Assembly: GCA_017428285.1 (NCBI GenBank)
Contig: JAFRRE010000114.1
Location: 1 to 46,852 of the forward strand
Direction of reading: 5' to 3'
Source of the DNA: Bacteroidales bacterium
GTDB lineage: Bacteria > Bacteroidota > Bacteroidia > Bacteroidales > F082
DNA: 46,852 bases
The notes under the pieces are model-generated. The model was not told where the DNA came from, searched no databases, and was given only the letters and a program-made list of their open reading frames with translations. Shown here in pieces: positions 39,747-46,852 of this stretch. Position 1 is the first letter of the stretch. Every line of letters begins with the position of its first letter. The position numbers and the translations under genes are program-made.

Positions 39747-42281
39747 ATGAAAACACTACGCTATTTTATTATTCTTTTGGCCACAGTGATTTGTGGTGAC
39801 ATTTTTGCCCAAAAGAGCCAGCAAGAGCTGCGTCAGCTCATGCAACAACGCAATGAGTATTATTTTACTTTTAACCTAAACGGCAACGATGACCTTAAAG
39901 CCATCGCCCATGCCGTTTCTGTCGACCAAGTTGATGGCAATTTGGTCACGGCCTACGCCAACAACGAGGACTTCGCCAACTTCCAAAAACTCGGGTATCA
40001 GTTCACGCTTCAAACCCCTCCCTCACTGCTTGAAAAAGTTGCCATGTGGGATGGCAGCAACCGTGCCGAGTACGATTGGGACAGCTACCCGACCTACGAA
40101 GCCTACGAAGCCATGATGTTTGATTTCCAAACTAACCATCCTGATCAATGTGAAATCATCACTTTGGGAACCTTGCCGAGCAACCGCAAAATATTGATTG
40201 CCCACCTCAACAACGGCACAACCGACGGCAAGCCCAAATTCCTCTACACCTCCACCATCCATGGTGACGAAACCACAGGCTGGATCCTGATGCTTCGCCT
40301 CATTGACTACCTGTTGGAGAACCCCGATGAACCTGAGGTGCAGAATGTGATGGACAATATCGACCTTTACATTGGTCCTCTCGCCAACCCCGATGGTACT
40401 TATCATGCCGGGAACAACAATGTGAACGGCGCCACCCGTGAAAACGCCAACGGCGTCGACATGAACCGCAATTACGCCGACCCACACGGCAGCCAACATC
40501 CCGACGGCAATGCCTATCAGACCGAAACCCAATGGTTCATGGACTTTGCCGCTGAAATCCCCTTTGTGATGGCTGCCAACTACCATGGCGGTGCCGAAGT
40601 GATGAACTATCCTTGGGACAACACCTACACCCTCCATTCCGATGACGCCTGGTATCAACTGATCAGCCATGAATATGCCGACGAGTGCCACAAGACCAAC
40701 CCAAACTACATGAACGAATACAATAACGGCATCACTAACGGCGCACAATGGTATATGATTGGCGGAGGTCGCCAAGATTATATGAACGGCTTTGCCCAAT
40801 GCCGCGAAATGACCATAGAATGTTCCAATACCAAGCTGCCCAACCCTTCACAATTGCCCAACTTCTGGAACATCAATAAAGCGTCGCTTTTCCTTTTCAT
40901 GAACCAATGCCTTTACGGCATCCATGGTGTGGTGACCGATTCCATCACAGGTGAGCCGCTTGAAGCCACCATCACCATCAGTGGACACGATGACCAGTAC
41001 TCCATTGTTGAGAGCCACATGCCCGTCGGTGACTTCCACCGTCCCATCAAGGGTGGCAACTGGACGGTCATCGTCAGCAAGGACGGCTATTGTCCGAAAG
41101 TGATTGAGGTCGATGTGAACGACTACGAGACCGTTAACCTTGATGTGCAACTTGTCCCCGGCAGCTGCCTCATGCCTATTTTCTATACTTCAACCACTCA
41201 AGTCTCACTGAGTGGTAGTGTCAACTTTACGGACAGTTCGTTTGGCGACATCGTTGCTTGGGAATGGACCTTCGAAGGCGGCACACCGAGCACTTCGACA
41301 CAGCAAAACCCAAATGGCATTGTTTACAATGAAGTCGGAGACTTCGATGTCACCTTGACCATCACTGATGCTGACGGCAACAGCGAGACCTTGATACGCG
41401 AGGACTACATTCAAGTGCGCGAGTCATACAACATGCAGAACGGCACCATCGAGACTTGCAATGCCCTGTTCTATGACAACGGCGGCCCCAACAACAACTA
41501 CAACAACAACAGAAACTACACTTTGACCTTCAAGCCTACCATCGAAGGCAATAGGATTCGCGTCAACTTTGTCGAGTTCAGTACAGAGTCTGGCTATGAC
41601 TTCCTCTATGTCTATGATGGCAGCACCACCAATGCCACGCTCATCGGACAATACGATGGCAATGAAGGTCCTGGCGAAGTGACCGCCACCAACGAAGAAG
41701 GCGCTCTTACATTCCGTTTCACTTCTGACCAAGCCGTGAACAACCCTGGTTGGGTTGCCACCGTGACTTGTATCAGCGGGAACCCGCTCAACATCGAAGT
41801 CACCGCCGACCCAGAGGTTCTCAACGAAGGCGAAAAGAGCCAGCTCAATGCGGTTGTCACTGGCGGTTCGGGTGAATACACATACGCTTGGGAGCCAATT
41901 GAAACCCTTGACGATCCGACCATTGCCAATCCTGTTGCCAGCCCCGTCGACCCCGAAACGGTCTACAAAGTCATCGTGACCGACAGCGAAGGCAACACTG
42001 GCGTGGGTGAAGTTACAGTCACTATTAGAGACTGGTCAGTGAATGAAATGGTCACCCGTCCGAGCATTTATCCTAACCCTAGCAATGGCACCTTTACCAT
42101 CCAAGCCATAGGCAATGTCGGATACAAGCTCTACAACAGCCTCGGCCAAGTTGTCGTTTCCGGACAATTCAGCGACAACAGCCATCAAATCAGTGGCGAA
42201 AACCTGAACCCTGGCATTTACTTCCTTCATATCAACTGCGAGAGTGGCAGCTTTGTCGAAAAGATAGTAATTGAAAAATAA
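39747..42281 (+). CDS. Secreted M14 zinc carboxypeptidase with PKD, CUB-like and T9SS sorting domains
   Basis: An 844-residue exported protein: signal peptide (1-21), M14 domain with STIHGDETTG (zinc His172, Glu175), ANGVDMNRNY at 234-243, NYHGGAEVMNYPW (zinc His280) and TIECS (catalytic Glu358). Next come a regulatory-like beta domain (GIHGVVTDSITGEP at 391-404), a PKD domain at about 480-557, a CUB-like domain at about 560-675 (DFLYVYDG), a second Ig/PKD-like domain, and a T9SS type A sorting domain from PSIYPNPSNGTF to the end. It would be secreted by type IX secretion and surface-attached, cleaving C-terminal residues from peptides. Confidence 0.94.
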   Translation: MKTLRYFIILLATVICGDIFAQKSQQELRQLMQQRNEYYFTFNLNGNDDLKAIAHAVSVDQVDGNLVTAYANNEDFANFQKLGYQFTLQTPPSLLEKVAMWDGSNRAEYDWDSYPTYEAYEAMMFDFQTNHPDQCEIITLGTLPSNRKILIAHLNNGTTDGKPKFLYTSTIHGDETTGWILMLRLIDYLLENPDEPEVQNVMDNIDLYIGPLANPDGTYHAGNNNVNGATRENANGVDMNRNYADPHGSQHPDGNAYQTETQWFMDFAAEIPFVMAANYHGGAEVMNYPWDNTYTLHSDDAWYQLISHEYADECHKTNPNYMNEYNNGITNGAQWYMIGGGRQDYMNGFAQCREMTIECSNTKLPNPSQLPNFWNINKASLFLFMNQCLYGIHGVVTDSITGEPLEATITISGHDDQYSIVESHMPVGDFHRPIKGGNWTVIVSKDGYCPKVIEVDVNDYETVNLDVQLVPGSCLMPIFYTSTTQVSLSGSVNFTDSSFGDIVAWEWTFEGGTPSTSTQQNPNGIVYNEVGDFDVTLTITDADGNSETLIREDYIQVRESYNMQNGTIETCNALFYDNGGPNNNYNNNRNYTLTFKPTIEGNRIRVNFVEFSTESGYDFLYVYDGSTTNATLIGQYDGNEGPGEVTATNEEGALTFRFTSDQAVNNPGWVATVTCISGNPLNIEVTADPEVLNEGEKSQLNAVVTGGSGEYTYAWEPIETLDDPTIANPVASPVDPETVYKVIVTDSEGNTGVGEVTVTIRDWSVNEMVTRPSIYPNPSNGTFTIQAIGNVGYKLYNSLGQVVVSGQFSDNSHQISGENLNPGIYFLHINCESGSFVEKIVIEK

Positions 42282-42316
42282 AAGCAGAATCCACTCGTTA
42301 GTAACGTAAAAATGAG

Positions 42317-42324
42317 TAATTTTG
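42317..42324 (+). promoter_or_regulatory. Candidate -7 element directly before bamD
   Basis: TAATTTTG fits TAnnTTTG and ends 7 bases before the bamD ATG at 42332; a GTTAG block lies near the -33 distance. The transcript would have a leader of only a few bases. Confidence 0.55.
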
Positions 42325-42331
42325 CAGCCCG

Positions 42332-43129
42332 ATGAAAAAAAGACTATTGATATTGGCCGTTTTGGGTCTCGTAGCCCTCACTTCGTGTAACGACTTCAAC
42401 CGATTGGTGAGAAGCACCGACAGCGAGATGAAGTACGAGGTCGCAGTGGATTACTTCGAGCGTGGCGACTACAACCATGCCCTCCAGTTGTTCGACCTGC
42501 TGCAGGCCTCGTTCCGCAACACGCCCAAAGGCGAGTCCATCACCTACAAAACCGCCTTGTGCTACTATTATCAAGATGACTTTGAAATCGCCGGCTACTA
42601 CTTCAACCGTTTCGTGCAGACCTATCCTTTCTCGAAAGATGCCGAGAAAGCCGCATACATGACTGCCTATTGCAGCTATCGCGTTTCGCCAGAGTCGGGA
42701 TTGGACCAAACCAACACCCACAGCGCCATCAAGCAGTTGAGCAGCTTCATCGACCGCTATCCGGAAAGCGACAGCCTCTACCGCGCCCAACAGTTGCTGA
42801 CCGAACTCAACGACAAGTTGGAGGAAAAAGACTACAACATCTGCCGGCTTTTCTACCGCATGGAGAACTACAGCGCAGCCATCACCTCGTTTGAGAACAT
42901 GCTGAAGAAATATCCCAACACTTCGCACCGCGAGGAGATTCTCTACGACATGGCCAAGACCTATTACGACTATGCGGAGAACAGCGTCACGGAAAAGCAG
43001 CGCGAGCGTTACGAGTCATGCGTCGAGCAGTGCAACACGCTGACTTACCTTTATCCCAGCAGCAAATATCTGCAAGACGTGAACGGCATTGCCGCCAAAG
43101 CAAGAAAGAAATTAGAAAACATCAAATAA
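42332..43129 (+). CDS. bamD: Outer-membrane assembly lipoprotein BamD
   Basis: A 265-residue lipoprotein (LVALTSC, Cys19) with TPR-like helices: YEVAVDYFERGDYNHALQLF, FNRFVQTYPFSKDAEKAAYM and FENMLKKYPNTSHREEILYD are the tandem helical hairpins of BamD. BamD docks on BamA in the BAM complex and helps insert beta-barrel proteins in the outer membrane. Length is close to other Bacteroidota BamD proteins. The omega-subunit gene follows after 2 bp, an arrangement common in this phylum. Confidence 0.95.
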   Translation: MKKRLLILAVLGLVALTSCNDFNRLVRSTDSEMKYEVAVDYFERGDYNHALQLFDLLQASFRNTPKGESITYKTALCYYYQDDFEIAGYYFNRFVQTYPFSKDAEKAAYMTAYCSYRVSPESGLDQTNTHSAIKQLSSFIDRYPESDSLYRAQQLLTELNDKLEEKDYNICRLFYRMENYSAAITSFENMLKKYPNTSHREEILYDMAKTYYDYAENSVTEKQRERYESCVEQCNTLTYLYPSSKYLQDVNGIAAKARKKLENIK

Positions 43130-43131
43130 CC

Positions 43132-43470
43132 ATGGATTTCAAGAAAATTAAGACCGAAACGACGGTGGTCACCCGTCAGAAAGACCAATTCTACAAAGGC
43201 ACAGGCAACATTTATGAGACCGTTGCCATCCTGTCCATCAGAGCCAACCAAATCGCCTCTGAGATGAAGGCTGAGCTCAACGAGAAGATTGAGTCGTTTG
43301 CTGCCGCCACCAACGACAGTTTGGAAGAAGTGTTTGAGAACAAGGAACAGATCGAAATCGCGAAGTTCTACGAGCGTTTGCCCAAACCCACGCTGATTGC
43401 CATCCACGAATTCCTCAACGACCAGATCTATTTCCGTAATCCCGCCAAGGAGAACCAGGAAGCTTTCTGA
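43132..43470 (+). CDS. rpoZ: RNA polymerase omega subunit (Bacteroidota RpoZ/Rpb6-like)
   Basis: From ATG 43132 the protein is 112 residues. NIYETVAILSIRANQIASEM at 25-44 is the omega/Rpb6-like core that wraps the beta' C-terminus, followed by a phylum-typical tail ending in ALHEFLNDQIYF-like sequence (here AIHEFLNDQIYFRNP). It promotes RNA polymerase assembly. The longer frame to 43018 is antisense-free shadow of bamD and is rejected because the conserved sequence begins at MDFKKIK. Tight linkage to bamD and DUF4835 is expected in Bacteroidota. Confidence 0.93.
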   Translation: MDFKKIKTETTVVTRQKDQFYKGTGNIYETVAILSIRANQIASEMKAELNEKIESFAAATNDSLEEVFENKEQIEIAKFYERLPKPTLIAIHEFLNDQIYFRNPAKENQEAF

Positions 43471-43497
43471 TTGGGAAACAACATAAAGGGAGAAGTC

Positions 43498-44418
43498 ATG
43501 AAAAGAGTCTTTGCCACACTACTCATAGCCCTCGGCTGCCTGCTCAGCTTCAGCACTATGCAAGCGCAAGAGCTACAATGCGACGTGCGCGTCAGTTCCA
43601 ACAAGGTGCCAGGTAGCGACAAGACCATCTACCAGAACCTGCAGACCTCCCTCTATGAGTTCATCAACAATACGAAATTCACGGAGATCAACTTCAGGCA
43701 GGCGGAAAAAATCGAATGCTCGATACTCGTTGACGTGAACAGCCGCGAGGGCAACTACTTCACCGCCGAAATCACCTTAGCTTTACGTCGCCCGGTCTAC
43801 AAGTCGAGCTACAATACCCCGATGTTCAACTACATAGACCGTAAATTCCATTTCGAATACACCGACGGACAGACGCTCGACTTCAACCCGAACACCTACA
43901 TTTCCAACATCACGAGCACTATTGGCTTCTACGTCTATCTCTTCCTTGGCATTGACTTCGACTCCTTCTCTCTCAACGGCGGCGATCCTTTCTTCGCCAT
44001 CGCAGAAACCATCGCACATGCTGCCCCACAAGACCCTGGGTCTGAAAATGGCTGGAGTTCGACAGGACGGCAAAACCGCTACGCCATCATCAGTGACATC
44101 ACCAGCTCGACTAACCAACCACTGCGCCAGTTCTTATACGACTACCACCGCAACGGTTTGGATATGATGACTGAAAAGCCTGATCAAGCCCGCGAAGAAA
44201 TGTTTAACGCCATATCGCATCTCCAGAGCGTTTACGAACGTAATCCTATGTGCTATTTCTTGCAACTGATTATTGAGAGCAAACGCGATGAAATCATCCA
44301 AGTATTCTCACAAGGTGATATGAAACTCAGGACTGGAGTTGCCAACGTCATGAAAGCTATTGATCCTTCGCAAACCTCGCGTTACGACGATATGCTGAAA
44401 AACACCGGTAAGCTATAA
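43498..44418 (+). CDS. DUF4835 family exported protein, PorD-type T9SS-associated
   Basis: From ATG 43498 (preceded by AAAGGGAGAAG) the protein has 306 residues: signal peptide MKRVFATLLIALGCLLSF with cleavage near TMQAQ, then ELQCDVRVSSNKVPGSDKTI, YDYHRNGLDMMTEKPDQAR and VYERNPMCYFLQLIIESK. This is the DUF4835 pattern, which some databases call type IX secretion protein PorD. It is periplasmic or outer-membrane associated; function is poorly known. The order omega - DUF4835 - recN is a common Bacteroidota arrangement. The in-frame TTG at 43471 is not used as the start here. Confidence 0.85.
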   Translation: MKRVFATLLIALGCLLSFSTMQAQELQCDVRVSSNKVPGSDKTIYQNLQTSLYEFINNTKFTEINFRQAEKIECSILVDVNSREGNYFTAEITLALRRPVYKSSYNTPMFNYIDRKFHFEYTDGQTLDFNPNTYISNITSTIGFYVYLFLGIDFDSFSLNGGDPFFAIAETIAHAAPQDPGSENGWSSTGRQNRYAIISDITSSTNQPLRQFLYDYHRNGLDMMTEKPDQAREEMFNAISHLQSVYERNPMCYFLQLIIESKRDEIIQVFSQGDMKLRTGVANVMKAIDPSQTSRYDDMLKNTGKL

Positions 44419-44431
44419 GTTTTCACATCTT

Positions 44432-46084
44432 ATGCTCAAGCAACTGCACATCAGTAACTACGCCTTGATTGACGAGCTGAATGTCAGTTTCGAGAGTGGT
44501 TTCAATGTCATCACCGGCGAGACTGGTGCGGGCAAGTCCATCCTACTCGGTGCTTTAGGCTTCGCTTTGGGCGACCGTACCGACACCAACGTGCTTTTCG
44601 ACAAAGACAAAAAATGCGTAGTGGAAGCCGAGTTTGAACTCGATGGCGAAAACCTGAGGCCTTTCTTTGAGGCAAATGACCTGGATTTCGAAAGCGAATG
44701 CATCTTCCGCCGCGAACTTAACCCGCAAAAGAAAAGTCGCGCTTTCATCAACGACACACCCGTGGCCTTGCAGACCATGAAAGAGATGGGGAGTCAATTG
44801 GTCGACATCCACTCACAGCATGATTCCCTATTGCTTACCGATGCCGATTTCCAATTGAGACTGCTTGATGACATTGCTCAAAATGGAGATGTTTTGGCAA
44901 AATACCAAACCGAGTACGCCAACTACAATGCCCTCAAGCGGAAACTGTTCGAATTGAAGGAAACCGCAACCAAAAACACTGCCGAGAACGACTACCTGAA
45001 ATTCCAATTGGATGAACTCGACAAAGCCCAGCTCAAGGAAGGCGAGTATGCAGACATCGAGCAGACCCTCGGTGTGATGGAAAACTCGGAAGAAATCAAG
45101 ACGCTTTTGGTGACCGCCAACGGGTTGCTTGACAATTCGGAAAACGCCATTTTGGGACAACTCAACGAACTTTCCTCCACACTGTCGCGACTACAGCATC
45201 TGCTACCCGACACGGAAAGCCTATATGAACGCATTGACAATCTGAAAGTTGAGTTAAAGGATATTGCTTACGACTTGCGCCGCAAGGAAGACAACACCCA
45301 ATTCGATGAAGAGCAACTGAAAAACCTTCAAGAACGCTACGACCTACTCAGCCGCCTGATGATGAAGCACCACCTCAACGATTTTGAGGAGCTCATCACA
45401 CTGAGGGACGGACTAAAAGAGAAAGTGAATGCCTTCGAAAACATCGATGAGGCCATTGCCAAGGCAGAAAAAGAGCTGAAAGAGAACGAAAAGCAGCTTT
45501 CAAGCCTCGCTAAAGCCTTGCACGACAAGCGCTGCCAAGCCGCCATAGCTTTCAGCGAGAAAGTCACGGCACTAGTTCAGCAGTTGGCCATGCCTTTTGC
45601 CCAATTCCAAGTCAGCGTGGAAAGCCAAGCTAACTTTGGCAGCAAGGGTTGTGATGAAATCCGTTTCCTCTTCTCTGCCAACAAAGGCATAGCTCCTGAC
45701 GACCTCCGTCGTGTGGCCTCGGGTGGCGAACTCTCGCGCCTAATGCTCTCCATCAAGAGCGCGGTCTCAAACTACAACTACATCCCCACCCTCATTTTCG
45801 ACGAAATCGACACGGGTGTTTCGGGCGAAGTGGCAGCCAAAATCGGAAGCATCATGCGCCAGATGGGAAATTCGCTGCAGCTTATCTCCATCACCCACCT
45901 GCCTCAAGTGGCCAGCCAAGCCGAGCATCATTATTTCATTTACAAGGACAACGAAGGCACGCGCACCCAATCGCACATCCGCGTTTTGCAACACGAAGAG
46001 CGCATCACCGAAATCGCCAAGATGCTCAGCAACGACCAAGTGACGCCCGAAGCTTTGCGGGCGGCAGAAGTGTTATTGAAATAA
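44432..46084 (+). CDS. recN: DNA repair ATPase RecN
   Basis: A 550-residue SMC-like protein: MLKQLHISNYALIDELNVSF, Walker A GETGAGKS at 29-36, a long coiled-coil middle (about 155-370), then the ABC signature VASGGELSRLMLSIK, Walker B TLIFDEIDTGVSG and the terminal SITHLPQVASQA. RecN supports recombinational repair of double-strand breaks. Length is standard. It is the last plus-strand gene, 13 bp after the DUF4835 gene. The convergent lpxA begins its stop 8 bp further on, leaving no room for a strong terminator. Confidence 0.96.
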   Translation: MLKQLHISNYALIDELNVSFESGFNVITGETGAGKSILLGALGFALGDRTDTNVLFDKDKKCVVEAEFELDGENLRPFFEANDLDFESECIFRRELNPQKKSRAFINDTPVALQTMKEMGSQLVDIHSQHDSLLLTDADFQLRLLDDIAQNGDVLAKYQTEYANYNALKRKLFELKETATKNTAENDYLKFQLDELDKAQLKEGEYADIEQTLGVMENSEEIKTLLVTANGLLDNSENAILGQLNELSSTLSRLQHLLPDTESLYERIDNLKVELKDIAYDLRRKEDNTQFDEEQLKNLQERYDLLSRLMMKHHLNDFEELITLRDGLKEKVNAFENIDEAIAKAEKELKENEKQLSSLAKALHDKRCQAAIAFSEKVTALVQQLAMPFAQFQVSVESQANFGSKGCDEIRFLFSANKGIAPDDLRRVASGGELSRLMLSIKSAVSNYNYIPTLIFDEIDTGVSGEVAAKIGSIMRQMGNSLQLISITHLPQVASQAEHHYFIYKDNEGTRTQSHIRVLQHEERITEIAKMLSNDQVTPEALRAAEVLLK

Positions 46085-46092
46085 GCGGGAAA

Positions 46093-46852
46093 TCAGTCTT
46101 CGTTACCGATGGCATTCTTCATGATGCCAATCTTGGAATTCTCAATGAAATCAAGGATGAAATCGCGGTCTTCCGAAACGGGAAGGTTCTCACGGATATA
46201 TTGCACCGACTGGCTGATATTCATTCCGACGCTGTAAATCACTCGATAGACATCCTGAATGGCATTGATGCGCTGACGGCAGAATCCACGACGCATCAGA
46301 CCAATGGAATTGACGCCTGCATAGCACACAGGATAGCCAGGGCCTGTCTTCACAAACGGAGGAATGTCCTTATTGACCAAAGCCCCACCGCAAATCATCA
46401 CGTGGGAGCCGATACGGCAGAACTGGCTCACAGCTGCCAAGCCGCCAAAGATGGCCCAGTCATCAACAGTAATATGACCCGCCAAAGTGGCCGCATTGGC
46501 CATGATGACATGGTTGCCAAGGTAGCAGTCGTGTGCGACATGGGTGAAAGCCATTAACAGACAATCATCGCCCACCACCGTCTTTCCTGAGGCAGCTGTG
46601 CCTTTGTTGACCGTTGCCGACTCGCGCACCGTGGTGCCGTCGCCGATATAGCAATAGGTGGTCTCACCTTTGTATTTCAAGTCTTGAGGAATGGCAGAGA
46701 TAACCGCACCAGGGAAAATCTTGCAATTCTTGCCGATGCGCGCGCCGTCCATGATGACAGCATTGGGGCCAATCCACGTGCCGCTGCCAATCTCCACGTC
46801 TTCGCCAATCCATGCGAAAGCCTCAATCTTTACATCTTCTGCGATGCGGGCA
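46093..46852 (-). CDS. lpxA: Acyl-ACP:UDP-N-acetylglucosamine O-acyltransferase LpxA (5' end outside window)
   Basis: The frame is open to the right edge; 252 codons are present and only the first few residues are missing. Hexapeptide repeats run through IGEDVEIGSGTWIGPNAVIM, TTVRESATVNKGT, and LLMAFTHVAHDCYLGNHVIM with the catalytic His of AFTHVAHD. The C-terminal helical domain follows from GVNSIGLMRRGF. The enzyme adds the first acyl chain of lipid A. In many Bacteroidales lpxA ends an lpxD-lpxC/fabZ-lpxA operon, which would lie upstream, outside the window. Confidence 0.95.
   Translation of the reverse strand, partial: ARIAEDVKIEAFAWIGEDVEIGSGTWIGPNAVIMDGARIGKNCKIFPGAVISAIPQDLKYKGETTYCYIGDGTTVRESATVNKGTAASGKTVVGDDCLLMAFTHVAHDCYLGNHVIMANAATLAGHITVDDWAIFGGLAAVSQFCRIGSHVMICGGALVNKDIPPFVKTGPGYPVCYAGVNSIGLMRRGFCRQRINAIQDVYRVIYSVGMNISQSVQYIRENLPVSEDRDFILDFIENSKIGIMKNAIGNED

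Noticed and set aside
40023..40799. 258-codon open frame on the minus strand
   Set aside because: Opposite the M14 catalytic domain; low-complexity Val/His/Gly composition typical of antisense frames.
1..46852. tRNA, rRNA, insertion sequence, integrase or prophage genes
   Set aside because: I looked for cloverleaf-like 3' ends, transposase and integrase motifs on both strands and saw none that I could support.

Overview
This window reads as a chromosomal segment of a Bacteroidota bacterium, most likely order Bacteroidales. The evidence is PorX, a DUF4835/PorD-type protein and a secreted protein with a type IX secretion C-terminal domain; a Bacteroidota-type omega subunit and BamD; and repeated matches to the Bacteroidota -7 promoter element TAnnTTTG, with few strong Shine-Dalgarno sites. 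I see no rRNA, tRNA, CRISPR array, insertion sequence or prophage gene.

Layout. (1) 1-495: 3' end of an M3 peptidase, followed by a bidirectional terminator. (2) About 0.6-29.6 kb, all on the minus strand: a capsule/exopolysaccharide locus. In transcription order it holds a WbpD/WlbB-type N-acetyltransferase and a WbpE-type aminotransferase, an initiating sugar transferase, the ABC permease Wzm, glycosyltransferases and LicD, the ATPase Wzt, a DUF616 transferase, an MBOAT acyltransferase with an SGNH partner, more glycosyltransferases and left-handed beta-helix acetyltransferases, a GT-C membrane protein, a coupled FemAB-like/DUF354/deacetylase cassette, and finally Wza-like OPX, Wzc-like BY-kinase and CpsB-type phosphatase. 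(3) 29.6-34.9 kb, minus strand: LutA-like protein, aroA, aroB, tsaE, porX. (4) 35.0-36.7 kb, plus strand: a YafQ-type toxin-antitoxin pair followed after 3 bp by an HD phosphohydrolase. (5) 36.8-38.1 kb, minus strand: thioesterase and PhnP-like MBL protein. (6) 38.2-46.1 kb, plus strand: DUF6913-like, dapA, M14 peptidase with T9SS domain, bamD, omega subunit, DUF4835, recN. (7) lpxA, cut by the right edge.

How it fits together. The capsule locus carries initiation, elongation, decoration (acetylation, MBOAT O-acylation, LicD phosphotransfer, possibly de-N-acetylation and re-acylation) and export. The export set is mixed: an ABC exporter with a Wzt carbohydrate-binding tail sits with a Wzc-type tyrosine kinase, which usually accompanies Wzy-dependent systems. 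Six ATGA stop/start overlaps show tight translational coupling inside the capsule locus, and a seventh joins aroB to aroA.

The most unusual signal is a dense set of short palindromic or dispersed-type repeats, almost all between 28.97 and 38.83 kb. Several have entered coding sequence in frame: two tandem palindromes encode most of the N-terminal extension of AroB, an 11-12 residue insert interrupts AroA, a CAGC-rich repeat encodes the C-terminal tail of the MBL protein, and a palindrome supplies the stop codon of the WlbB-like gene. This resembles in principle the protein-coding palindromic elements of Rickettsia and is my main candidate for something not yet described in this lineage. Whether the repeats recur genome-wide cannot be tested from this window.
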